In this document: positions 17,910 to 26,098 of the stretch, piece after piece
How the letters are laid out: the number at the start of each line of letters is the position of its first letter
Numbering within the stretch: the stretch's first letter is position 1
NCBI GenBank assembly: GCA_023418995.1
Contig: JAEZYP010000070.1
Location: 1 to 64,000, forward strand
Reading direction: 5' to 3'
Source: Bacillota bacterium
GTDB lineage: Bacteria > Bacillota > Clostridia > Oscillospirales > Acutalibacteraceae
DNA: 64,000 nt
Translations under genes and position numbers: made by a program
Notes under the pieces: generated by a model
Database searches by the model: none
What the model was told of the DNA's origin: nothing
What the model saw: the letters and a program-made list of their open reading frames with translations, nothing else

Positions 17910-17938
17910 AGAATACTCTACTTTCTTTCTTTTGTCAA
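17910..17938 (-). promoter_or_regulatory. Predicted sigma-A promoter for DUF3793-flavodoxin unit
   Basis: On the minus strand TTGACA (17933-17938) and TATTCT (17910-17915) have 17 bp between them. Operator copy 3 directly follows the -10. Confidence 0.7.
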
Positions 17939-18046
17939 CCCATATTATTGAGAATTTCACTGCTCTATGCTACCATTGGCTTAAATAGCCGCAAAAGGCA
18001 ATTGCACCAACCGATTCCGCGTTGCTCACCGCTCAAGCTTTTTGAA

Positions 18047-18190
18047 GGGGCTGTTGCAAAATGAATTTGCGATAGCAGATTGCACAGGACAACAGCTTTA
18101 ATAACAAGAAAATGCATCTTAAAACGGTTTTTCAAGCCCGCTCAAGGTGCATTTTTATGCATTATTATAGGGAGGCGCTATTTTGCGATA
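18047..18190. mobile_element. Possible insertion-sequence end remnant
   Basis: This stretch begins GGGGCTGTTGCAAAATGA, which resembles the terminal repeats of several IS families. It contains a hairpin built from AAAATGCATCTT and AAGGTGCATTTT. No transposase reading frame is present. The 494-bp gap 17733-18226 holds only this, the promoter and the operators. The assignment is tentative. Confidence 0.25.
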
Positions 18191-18226
18191 CTCCTTTTTT
18201 TTATGGCAATTTTCGTTTTCTCTTTG

Positions 18227-19282
18227 TTATTTTCCGTGATACGCAATCACGCTATCCCGCTCCACAAGGCAGGTTGAAATAATCACGCGGTACACGCCCA
18301 CCCTTTGATTGGTCAAGGCATAATCGGTATTCAGGATTCTTTTGTGAAGGATTTCCATTGCGGTCATTCCCATCTGCTCTTTCATCACGCGAATGGTGGT
18401 AAGCGTCGGGTCAATCATGGTGCTGATCGGCATATCGTCAAATCCCACAATGGAAATATCCTCGGGAACACGATAGCCTCTGGTTTTCAACGCGCGGATA
18501 CAAGCAGCCGCTATGATGTCATTATCGGCAAATAATGCAGAAAGCGGCTTGGCACCGGTATCAAGCCATTTACACATATCCTCGTAGGCCTGTTCGGAGG
18601 ATATACCGATATCAATTGACTGAACGGGAACCTGCTCCCCGATTCCGCGCTCCCTTCGCGCTTTTAACACACCAGCCTGCCTCTCGTCAAAATTGTCAAT
18701 GCGGCTTTTCGACTTGAGGTAGCCAACATCATGGTATCCCTTATCAAATAAATAGCTGACGGCCCTGTAAGCTCCGCGCAGATTATCGGAGACCACACAA
18801 TCCACATCCACCATACTGGTGGCGTTGTCAACCATAACAATAGGTATGTTTAACTTCTCCAGCCCATACCTATATGCTTTTTCAATATGTGCGTCTTCCA
18901 CTTCCGTCGCCAATATAATAAGCCCGGAAACATCGCTGCAAACGGCTGAAATCTGGTCGGTCCAGTCGCCATCTGAGTAAAAATAGCTGATAAGCACATT
19001 GTATCCATACTCTTTGGCTTTTGCCTCTATTCCCTGCAGAACAATCGTGTAAAATAGCGTTTCCTTTACCGTGGCGCCGCCTTCCAGAAAAATTACATAA
19101 CGAATATTCTGCGTAGCGGTAAAGGGTAGCTTTTTGGGAACCGTATAGCCCATACGCTCGGCTTCGGCCAATATTTTACCACGGGTTGCAACGCTGATAC
19201 CGGGTTTTCCATTCATGGCGAGAGAAACAGAGGAAGCTGAAATACCAAGTCTTTCAGCAATATCTTTTGCAGTAATCTCCAA
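18227..19282 (-). CDS. LacI-family repressor of the arabinose region
   Basis: This 351-residue LacI-type regulator has the N-terminal helix-turn-helix MEITAKDIAERLGISASSVSLAMNGKPGIS, then a hinge and a sugar-binding effector domain with SALFADNDIIAAACIRALKTRGYRVPEDISIVGFDDMPIS. The start codon is TTG with GGGGAG upstream. It is divergent from the importer and araBAD-type genes and is probably their repressor, with an arabinose-derived sugar as inducer. AT-rich palindromes with core TTTAGTAAA occur at its own promoter and at the target promoter, which suggests autoregulation. Confidence 0.9.
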   Translation of the reverse strand: MEITAKDIAERLGISASSVSLAMNGKPGISVATRGKILAEAERMGYTVPKKLPFTATQNIRYVIFLEGGATVKETLFYTIVLQGIEAKAKEYGYNVLISYFYSDGDWTDQISAVCSDVSGLIILATEVEDAHIEKAYRYGLEKLNIPIVMVDNATSMVDVDCVVSDNLRGAYRAVSYLFDKGYHDVGYLKSKSRIDNFDERQAGVLKARRERGIGEQVPVQSIDIGISSEQAYEDMCKWLDTGAKPLSALFADNDIIAAACIRALKTRGYRVPEDISIVGFDDMPISTMIDPTLTTIRVMKEQMGMTAMEILHKRILNTDYALTNQRVGVYRVIISTCLVERDSVIAYHGK

Positions 19283-19374
19283 TTTTTTTCTCCCCTACTA
19301 AAGTTTATATCGTGCAAAGTCAACGCCTGCTTCGCAAAGCGGCTGCGAACGACCAATGCCAAAACATCCGAAAA

Positions 19375-19389
19375 CAATTTAGTGAATTG
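19375..19389. promoter_or_regulatory. Candidate operator at repressor promoter
   Basis: CAATTTAGTGAATTG is a near-palindrome six bases past the predicted -10 of the LacI gene, over its transcription start. The central TTTAGT is shared with the sites at 19454 and 19605. Confidence 0.5.
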
Positions 19390-19395
19390 AATATA

Positions 19396-19424
19396 ATTAT
19401 AGAAGAAAAAGGATCTAAAAGCAA
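19396..19424 (-). promoter_or_regulatory. Predicted promoter of arabinose-region LacI gene
   Basis: On the minus strand TTGCTT (19419-19424) and TATAAT (19396-19401) are 17 bp apart. Confidence 0.5.
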
Positions 19425-19453
19425 TAGCATAACTCAATAATTTCAACAATAAT

Positions 19454-19474
19454 AAATAATTTAGTAAATTATTT
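19454..19474. promoter_or_regulatory. Candidate operator, 21-bp AT palindrome
   Basis: A 21-bp palindrome is centred on G19464, with AATTTA to the left and TAAATT to the right of it. It lies midway in the divergent gap. The remainder of the 412-bp gap (19283-19694) is very AT-rich and has no gene. Confidence 0.5.
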
Positions 19475-19554
19475 TTACAAATTTACAATTACATAAATTT
19501 ATATATTTTATTATATTAATTTTCACTAATATTTTAAGATTTTCTAAATTTATC

Positions 19555-19582
19555 TTGACAAATAAATCTATTATGCTAATAT
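19555..19582 (+). promoter_or_regulatory. Predicted promoter of arabinose importer operon
   Basis: TTGACA (19555-19560) and TAATAT (19577-19582) are separated by 16 bp. Confidence 0.6.
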
Positions 19583-19604
19583 GTTAATAAATAATGTTGA
19601 AAAT

Positions 19605-19617
19605 TATTTACTAAATA
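19605..19617. promoter_or_regulatory. Candidate operator downstream of importer promoter
   Basis: TATTTACTAAATA is a 13-bp palindrome with central C, about 15 bases past the expected transcription start of the importer operon. It matches the core of the site at 19454 in the opposite orientation. Confidence 0.5.
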
Positions 19618-19694
19618 TTTATAAACCCGTGCCTCTGCGTGCGACTGCACGTTACAATAAAGAAAGGCAATCATTATGAAAAGGGGAGACTATA

Positions 19695-20759
19695 ATGAAG
19701 AGGTTTCTGGCATTTGCATTATCCTTGGTTATAGCATTGTCTCTGGCAGCCTGCGGGTCTAATAGCACTGCAGCAAACAACGGAGCGGGAGCAGCCGCAC
19801 CGAAAGACGGCAAACTGATTACCGTTGGTTTTGCACAGGTCGGTCATGAATCTGATTGGAGAACAGCTTCAACAAAATCTGTTCAAACCGCGTTTTCGAA
19901 AGAAAAGGGTTTTGACCTGCAGTTTGTAGACTGCGACAATAACTCCGCAAAACAGCTTGAAGCGGTTCGTAACTTCATTCAGCAAAACGTCGACTACATA
20001 GTGATAGACCCGATTGTTTCCACCGGCTGGGACACCGTTCTTACCGAAGCAAAGGATGCCGGCATTCCGGTTATTGTCATTGACCGTACGATTGACGACT
20101 CCGACAAGTATGTTTCCTGGGTTGGTTCTGAGTTCACCAACGAAGGTCTCGCCGCCGGCGCATGGCTGAAGGCCTACGCGGAAAAGAAAGGCATCAAGGA
20201 CCTCAATATTCTTGTAATTGAAGGCAGCAAGGGCTCTTCTGCCCAAATCGGACGTACCGACGGCTTTAAGAAAATTGCCGACGCAAACGGCTGGAAGATC
20301 CTGGATTCTCAGGACGGCAAATTTACACAGGACGGCGGCCAGGCGATCATGGAGTCCTACTGCAAGTCTTACCAAGGCAAATTCAACGTGGTCGTGTGCC
20401 AGAACGACAACGAAGCGTTCGGCGCGGAAGACGCCATGAACGCCGCGGGCGTAAAGTTCGGCGTGAACGGCGATGTAACCCTGATTTCCTTTGACGCCTG
20501 CAAGGCGGGCTTGAAGGAAGTACTTGCCGGTAAGATCAATGCCGACTTCCAATGCAACCCGTTACAGGGACCTTTCTGCGCGGACATTATCTCCAAGCTT
20601 GCGAACAAGCAAACTGTAGAGAAGAAAACCTACATGAAGGAACCCTGGTATGTTGCCGAAGATATTCTTAAGGAAATCTCCTACACGAACAACGCAGGCA
20701 ATAACGTTACCGAGCCTCTGGTGCATGTCGCCCAGGATACGGTTGACGCTGCTTATTAA
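19695..20759 (+). CDS. Furanose-type sugar ABC transporter binding lipoprotein (YtfQ-like)
   Basis: This 354-residue lipoprotein has a signal peptide ending in LAAC, with Cys at residue 20. The mature protein matches the YtfQ branch: VGFAQVGHESDWRTASTKSV, VDYIVIDPIVSTGWDTVLTEAKDAGIPVIVIDR and FQCNPLQGPF are signatures of galactofuranose and arabinofuranose binding proteins. Located ahead of araBAD-type genes, it probably captures L-arabinofuranose or small arabinose-containing sugars. A stem-loop directly after the gene should raise its expression over the downstream transporter genes. Confidence 0.9.
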   Translation: MKRFLAFALSLVIALSLAACGSNSTAANNGAGAAAPKDGKLITVGFAQVGHESDWRTASTKSVQTAFSKEKGFDLQFVDCDNNSAKQLEAVRNFIQQNVDYIVIDPIVSTGWDTVLTEAKDAGIPVIVIDRTIDDSDKYVSWVGSEFTNEGLAAGAWLKAYAEKKGIKDLNILVIEGSKGSSAQIGRTDGFKKIADANGWKILDSQDGKFTQDGGQAIMESYCKSYQGKFNVVVCQNDNEAFGAEDAMNAAGVKFGVNGDVTLISFDACKAGLKEVLAGKINADFQCNPLQGPFCADIISKLANKQTVEKKTYMKEPWYVAEDILKEISYTNNAGNNVTEPLVHVAQDTVDAAY

Positions 20760-20772
20760 TTAACCAAACCTC

Positions 20773-20811
20773 AAAAAAGGGTGGCGCCTTACGTTGGAGC
20801 CACCCTTTTTT
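20773..20811 (+). terminator. Rho-independent terminator/attenuator between binding protein and ATPase
   Basis: Arms AAAAAAGGGTGGC and GCCACCCTTTTTT make a 13-bp stem with a 13-base loop and a run of six T. It lies between co-directional genes of one importer, so partial termination would lower ATPase and permease levels relative to the binding protein. Confidence 0.85.
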
Positions 20812-20834
20812 AAACCTTAATAAGGAGTACGTCT

Positions 20835-22349
20835 ATGGATGATCAAGCTTTAATCACGATGCGGGACATCACAAAGACTTTTCCCGGCGTCAAGGCTTTG
20901 GACCACGCTCAGCTGACACTGCGCAAGGGTGAGGTTCACGCTTTGATGGGAGAAAATGGAGCGGGAAAATCCACTATCATTAAATGTTTGACCGGCGTGC
21001 ACGAGCGCGACGCAGGTGAAATTCACATGGAGGGAATCGAGGAAAACATTTACAACCATTCTACACAGGATGCTCAGAGTATCGGAATCGCAACCGTATA
21101 TCAAGAGGTTAACCTGTGCCCAAACCTAAGTGTAGCGGAAAACCTGTTTATTGGCAGAGAGCCGCGTACAAAACTCGGCACCATCAATTGGAAAATCATG
21201 AATCAAAAGGCCAGAAAAATTATGGATGACTTTCAGATTCATTTGGATGTAACCAATACATTAGAAAATTATTCTCTTGCAATTCAGCAAATGGTGGCAA
21301 TTGCCCGCGCGGTAGATATGGATTGCAGAGTACTGATCTTAGATGAACCCACTTCGTCTCTGGATGATTCTGAAGTTGCCAAACTGTTTAGCCTGATGCG
21401 CAGCCTGAAAGAACGCGGTGTGGCAATTCTGTTTGTCACACATTTTCTCGACCAGGTTTACGAAGTCTGCGACCGCATTACGGTAATGCGTAACGGCAGG
21501 TTTGTCGGGGAATATCCTGTCTCCGACCTGCCGCGCGTCAAGCTGGTAGCCGCCATGCTGGGCAAGGATTTTGACGATCTGGCCTCCATTAAGCCGGAGG
21601 GTGGGCTGACAAAGGGCGAGGAGCTGGTGGTGGACGCGGAAAACCTGAGCCACCGCGGAAGCATTAAGCCATTTGATTTTCGCATTCACAAGGGCGAGGT
21701 CGTGGGTCTTACCGGACTACTGGGCAGCGGTCGCAGTGAAATGGTTCGCTGTATCTACGGTGTGGATAAAGCGCAAACCGGGTCTCTGAAATTCAAGAGC
21801 AGGGCGATGAAAATCAGCGCACCCATTGATTCCATTAAGGCCGGGATGGGGTTTTTGCCGGATGACCGCAAGGCAGACGGCTGCATCGGCGAGCTTTCCG
21901 TTCGCGAAAACATCATTTTAGCGTTGCAGGCACGGCAGGGCATATTCAAAACCCTGCCAAAATCCAAACAGAATGAGCTGGCGGATCAATTTATTGATAT
22001 ACTGAACATCAAAACGGCATCCCGCGAAACTCCCCTGTGCCAGCTTTCAGGCGGCAACCAGCAAAAGGTTATTCTGGCACGCTGGTTGTGCACCCATCCG
22101 GATTTTTTGATTCTGGACGAACCCACGCGCGGAATCGACATCGGCACGAAAACAGAATTCCAAAAGCTGGTGCTGAAATTTGCTTCTGAAGGAATGAGCA
22201 TCGTCTTTATTTCCTCTGAAATTGAAGAGATGCTTCGAACCTGCTCGCGGATGTGCGTCATGCGCGACGGAGCCAAGGTTGGAGAGATTGAAGGAGAAAT
22301 GACACAGGAGAGCGTCATGGCGGCCATTGCCGGAGGTGAGAAGCAGTGA
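20835..22349 (+). CDS. Sugar ABC transporter ATP-binding protein (YtfR-like)
   Basis: This 504-residue protein has two nucleotide-binding domains. The first contains Walker A GENGAGKST, Q-loop YQEVNLCPNLSVAEN and Walker B VLILDEPTSSLD. The second contains GLLGSGRSEM and a consensus signature LSGGNQQKV with LILDEPTRGIDIG. It powers the two-permease furanose importer encoded directly downstream. The stop overlaps the GTG start of the first permease by four bases (GTGA), indicating translational coupling. Confidence 0.94.
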   Translation: MDDQALITMRDITKTFPGVKALDHAQLTLRKGEVHALMGENGAGKSTIIKCLTGVHERDAGEIHMEGIEENIYNHSTQDAQSIGIATVYQEVNLCPNLSVAENLFIGREPRTKLGTINWKIMNQKARKIMDDFQIHLDVTNTLENYSLAIQQMVAIARAVDMDCRVLILDEPTSSLDDSEVAKLFSLMRSLKERGVAILFVTHFLDQVYEVCDRITVMRNGRFVGEYPVSDLPRVKLVAAMLGKDFDDLASIKPEGGLTKGEELVVDAENLSHRGSIKPFDFRIHKGEVVGLTGLLGSGRSEMVRCIYGVDKAQTGSLKFKSRAMKISAPIDSIKAGMGFLPDDRKADGCIGELSVRENIILALQARQGIFKTLPKSKQNELADQFIDILNIKTASRETPLCQLSGGNQQKVILARWLCTHPDFLILDEPTRGIDIGTKTEFQKLVLKFASEGMSIVFISSEIEEMLRTCSRMCVMRDGAKVGEIEGEMTQESVMAAIAGGEKQ

Positions 22350-23416
22350 CTTTTCTAAAAAAAATACCAAAGCTGAAGCTATTTTTGCCGATTTTCTGCA
22401 TGCTACTTGTTCTTCTGATTAATCTTATAAAAAGTCCGACTTTCTTTAATATCGCCATTAACAACGGCGTTCTTTATGGGCGTCTGATTGACATTTTGAA
22501 CCGCGGCAGCGAAATTGCAATACTCGCGGTCGGTCAAACCCTTGTGGTAGCCGTTTCCGCCGGTACCGATATATCAGTGGGCTCGGTTATGAGCCTTGCG
22601 GCCTGCGGAACCTGCACGCTGCTTGCCGGCTACGGAGTTAGCAGCACCAGCACTCTGATGATGCCCATGGCGGTTGGGATGCTGGGCGGAATTCTTCTGG
22701 GCGGCCTGTGCGGCGCGTTCAACGGAACCCTGGTTTCCAAACTGAAAATTCAGCCTATGGTAGCCACTCTGATTCTCTTTACCGCAGCCCGCGCAGTTGG
22801 ACTTCTTCTGTGCAACAATCAGATCACCTACATACGCTACGAACCTTACCGATATCTTGGCAACTTTTTGCCGGGTGTCCCAATTCCGACACCGATTTTC
22901 GTAACCATCCTCGTCATTTCTGTCGTTGTTCTGTTCCTGAACAAAACCTCTCTCGGAGTTTACATTCAGGCGGTAGGCGTCAACGCTCGGGCTTCCCGTA
23001 TTTCCGGAATTAACTCCGACAGGATTTGCTTTTTATGTTACCTGATTTGCGGTTTGTGCGCGGGTATTGCCGGAACGGTCACCTCTTCCCGCATCTATTC
23101 CGCGGATTCTAACAACATCGGCCTCAATTATGAATTGGACGCGATTCTCGCGGTGGCGCTGGGCGGAAACAGCCTTGCGGGCGGCAAGTTTACCATGGCC
23201 GGTTCCATTATCGGCGCCTACACGATCCAGGCCATTACTACCACCCTGCTCGCCATGGGTGTTTCCACGGACCAGGCCCCTGTGGTAAAAGCAATTATCG
23301 TCGTAATTATTGTCGTGGTTCAGGCTCCAGTATTTAAGGCGTGGATAGAAAATCACGCGGCGCGGCATCAGGCTCAGTCCGGCGCGTCCGCTTTTAGAGA
23401 AACGGAGGCGGTATAA
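22346..23416 (+). CDS. Sugar ABC transporter permease (YtfT-like)
   Basis: This 356-residue membrane protein is an RbsC-family permease with about nine to ten hydrophobic segments. VGQTLVVAVSAGTDISVGSVMSLAAC and the NYELDAILAVALGGNSLAGGKF signature are those of the YtfT branch. It starts with GTG inside the upstream stop codon and has GGAGGTGAG upstream. It pairs with the second permease at 23420 to make a heterodimeric channel. Confidence 0.92.
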   Translation: MTFLKKIPKLKLFLPIFCMLLVLLINLIKSPTFFNIAINNGVLYGRLIDILNRGSEIAILAVGQTLVVAVSAGTDISVGSVMSLAACGTCTLLAGYGVSSTSTLMMPMAVGMLGGILLGGLCGAFNGTLVSKLKIQPMVATLILFTAARAVGLLLCNNQITYIRYEPYRYLGNFLPGVPIPTPIFVTILVISVVVLFLNKTSLGVYIQAVGVNARASRISGINSDRICFLCYLICGLCAGIAGTVTSSRIYSADSNNIGLNYELDAILAVALGGNSLAGGKFTMAGSIIGAYTIQAITTTLLAMGVSTDQAPVVKAIIVVIIVVVQAPVFKAWIENHAARHQAQSGASAFRETEAV

Positions 23417-23419
23417 CCC

Positions 23420-24469
23420 ATGAAGAATAAATTGGGCATTGCTTCTCTCAGGCGCAATCTTAGCGGACATTCGCTGCTGCTGCTAATCACCATTATTCTG
23501 TTTGTCGTCATGTACGGCATTGGCTGCGTTATTTATGATGACAAGGGCTTTTCCCATACACAAACCCTTCTGAATCTTCTGATTACAAACGCCGGTCTGA
23601 TCTGTGTTGCGTGCGGCATGACCTGCGTTATGCTGACTGCCGGAATTGATATCTCCGTCGGTTCCCTGATTGCTATGGATTGTATGATACTCGCCTTCGG
23701 CATGGGCATTAAGGGTCTTCCCTGCATCCCACTGATGCTTCTGGTGCTGGCTATCGGTATTGTATTCGGACTTGTGCAGGGCTTTCTTGTAGGATTCATG
23801 CAGATTCAGCCCTTCATTGTCACCATGGCCGGTCTCTTCTTTGCGCGCGGCATGACTGCGGTTATCTGCACGGATCAGATTTCTATTACCCAGCAGGCCA
23901 ATCCAACTTTTTACGCCTGGGCAAACACAAAGATTTTTCTGCCGGAATTTTTGGGCTATGCCAACAATCACGGTAAGATTCAGGTTCCGTTTATCCGCCC
24001 AACCGTGATTATCGCCCTTGTGGTCGTAATTATCATTTTTTTACTTTTGAAATATACCAAATTCGGACGCGCACTGTACGCGGTCGGCGGCAACGAAACC
24101 TCTGCCGCAATGATGGGTCTGAATACCAAACGAACCAAGCTTATGGCCTACATGCTATCCTCGTTTCTTTGCTCCATCGGCGGAATTTGCTACTGCCTAA
24201 ACACCATGTCCGGCTCTGTGCAGCAGGCGACAGGTTTTGAAATGGACGCTATCGCTTCCTCCGTAATCGGTGGAACACTGCTTACCGGCGGTGTGGGAAA
24301 TGTAATCGGTTCACTGTTCGGCGTGCTTATTACCGGCACCATCCACACACTGGTCACCACAAACGGCAAGCTGCTCTCGAGCTGGGCCAATATTGCTACG
24401 GCTGCCCTGCTGTGCTTTTTCATTGTTCTTCAAAGCATCTTCGCCTATGTAAAAAACCGCAGCAAATAA
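23420..24469 (+). CDS. Sugar ABC transporter permease (YjfF-like)
   Basis: This 349-residue second RbsC-family permease begins only three bases after the first. CVMLTAGIDISVGSLIAMDCMI and GFEMDAIASSVIGGTLLTGGVGNVIGS are the family signatures. Two non-identical permeases per importer is the hallmark of YtfT/YjfF-type furanose systems, as opposed to the single RbsC of ribose importers. It is 19 bases from the kinase gene that follows. Confidence 0.92.
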   Translation: MKNKLGIASLRRNLSGHSLLLLITIILFVVMYGIGCVIYDDKGFSHTQTLLNLLITNAGLICVACGMTCVMLTAGIDISVGSLIAMDCMILAFGMGIKGLPCIPLMLLVLAIGIVFGLVQGFLVGFMQIQPFIVTMAGLFFARGMTAVICTDQISITQQANPTFYAWANTKIFLPEFLGYANNHGKIQVPFIRPTVIIALVVVIIIFLLLKYTKFGRALYAVGGNETSAAMMGLNTKRTKLMAYMLSSFLCSIGGICYCLNTMSGSVQQATGFEMDAIASSVIGGTLLTGGVGNVIGSLFGVLITGTIHTLVTTNGKLLSSWANIATAALLCFFIVLQSIFAYVKNRSK

Positions 24470-24488
24470 CGGAAAAGGACTTTGTACA

Positions 24489-26084
24489 ATGGAAAACAAC
24501 GCCATCATAACCGCTATTTTGAACGGAAGAACCACACTTGGCATTGAGCTTGGCTCAACAAAAATCAAAGCCGTTCTTTTAACGGAAAATTTTATTCCGG
24601 CAGCCTCCGGCAGCTACGATTGGGCAAGCAGCTTTGAAAATGGCGTCTGGACCTACGCACTGGAGGAGGTATGGAGCGGTCTTCAGAACTGCTACAGAAA
24701 TCTGGTCCGCGATGTAGAGGCGCGGTATGGAATCACGCTGATAAAAATCGGCTGTATCGGCTTTTCCGCAATGATGCACGGCTACCTCCCGTTTGATCGG
24801 GACGGTCGTCCGCTGACCCCCTTCCGAACCTGGCAAAACACCATTACCAGCTCTGCCTCTGCGAAGCTTTCTGAAGCCTTTCGGTTCAACATTCCTCAGC
24901 GTTGGAGCATCTCCCACCTGTATCAGGCAATTTTGAACCGGGAAGAGCACGTAAAGGATATTGCTTTTTTAACCACACTGGCCGGATACGTACACTGGCA
25001 GCTGACCGGCGAGAAGGTTCTTGGAATCGGGGATGCCTCCGGGATGTTCCCGATTGACAGCATGACAAACGATTACGACGCCGGAATGCTCCGGACTTTT
25101 CATGATAAAATCTCCTCTCCATACCCCTGGGAGCTCAAAAAGCTCCTGCCCCGTGTTCTTCTTGCCGGCGAGGATGCAGGTTTCCTTACCGAGGATGGCG
25201 CAAGAAAGCTGGACCCTTCCGGCAGGCTGCATGCGGGTATTCCCGTCTGCCCTCCCGAAGGGGACGCGGGGACCGGTATGGTCGCCACAAATTCCATAGG
25301 CGTTCGTACCGGCAACGTATCTGCCGGAACATCCATATTCGCCATGGTGGTTCTGGAGCGCTCTCTTTCCGGCTATTACCCGGAAATTGATATGGTCACC
25401 ACCCCCACCGGAAAGCCGGTCGCCATGGTTCATTGCAACAACTGTACCAACGATATGAACGCATGGGTTTATATGCTGGATGAATTTGCGGAAATGATGG
25501 ATATCCCCGCAGGATTGGACGAAATTTATCCTAGATTTTACAGAAAGGCTCTGGAGGGCGACCCGGACTGCGGCGGATTGCTGCTTTACAATTATTTGGC
25601 CGGAGAACCGGTTGCCGGAATCACCGTCGGGCATCCTCTGCTGATTCGATCTCCGGGCAGCCGCTTTACCATAGCAAATTTCTGCCGGGCAAGCATCTAC
25701 GCCACTTTAGCTACGCTGAAAATCGGGATGGATATTCTGGCGAATGAAAACGTTACGGTAGACCGGCTTACCGGGCACGGCGGACTGTTCCGCCACGCAG
25801 ATGTCGGCGCGAAATTTCTTGCTGCTGCGGTTAATGCGCCGGTTTCCACAACGGAAACCGCCTCTGTGGGCGGACCCTACGGTATGGCGCTGTTGGCTGC
25901 CTATACTATTAAAAAAGCTAACGGTGAATCTTTGGAAAATTTTCTTTCCAATCGCGTGTATTCATCAGTAAGGGTGACGGTTACAAATCCGGATTCCTCC
26001 GATGCTGATGGCTTTACGGCTTACTTAAATCATTATAAGACCGGTCTTGCCGTTGAAAAGGCAGCGGAAGACTGTTTAAACTAG
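24489..26084 (+). CDS. araB: FGGY kinase, ribulokinase-type (arabinose pathway)
   Basis: This 531-residue FGGY kinase is predicted to phosphorylate L-ribulose to L-ribulose 5-phosphate in the cytoplasm. The N-terminal GIELGSTKIKAVL is the phosphate motif, FSAMMHGYLPFD and RTWQNTITSSAS are substrate-side segments, and LTGHGGLFRHADVGAKFLAAAV and SVGGPYGMALLAAY form the ADP site. It is not a close match to classical E. coli AraB and resembles the xylulokinase-like ribulokinases of Clostridia. The role follows mainly from the adjoining araA and araD genes. It ends 15 bases before AraA. Confidence 0.82.
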   Translation: MENNAIITAILNGRTTLGIELGSTKIKAVLLTENFIPAASGSYDWASSFENGVWTYALEEVWSGLQNCYRNLVRDVEARYGITLIKIGCIGFSAMMHGYLPFDRDGRPLTPFRTWQNTITSSASAKLSEAFRFNIPQRWSISHLYQAILNREEHVKDIAFLTTLAGYVHWQLTGEKVLGIGDASGMFPIDSMTNDYDAGMLRTFHDKISSPYPWELKKLLPRVLLAGEDAGFLTEDGARKLDPSGRLHAGIPVCPPEGDAGTGMVATNSIGVRTGNVSAGTSIFAMVVLERSLSGYYPEIDMVTTPTGKPVAMVHCNNCTNDMNAWVYMLDEFAEMMDIPAGLDEIYPRFYRKALEGDPDCGGLLLYNYLAGEPVAGITVGHPLLIRSPGSRFTIANFCRASIYATLATLKIGMDILANENVTVDRLTGHGGLFRHADVGAKFLAAAVNAPVSTTETASVGGPYGMALLAAYTIKKANGESLENFLSNRVYSSVRVTVTNPDSSDADGFTAYLNHYKTGLAVEKAAEDCLN

Positions 26085-26098
26085 AGATGAGGGTCAAT

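Noticed and set aside
17733..18226. Small protein gene in the gap
   Set aside because: A 65-residue plus-strand frame at 18080-18277 exists but has no ribosome binding site and overlaps the end of the LacI gene.
19869..20552. 227-residue minus-strand frame
   Set aside because: It runs opposite the YtfQ-like gene and has no recognisable domain; codon bias of the real gene explains it.
24969..25634. 221-residue minus-strand frame
   Set aside because: It is the shadow of the ribulokinase-type gene.
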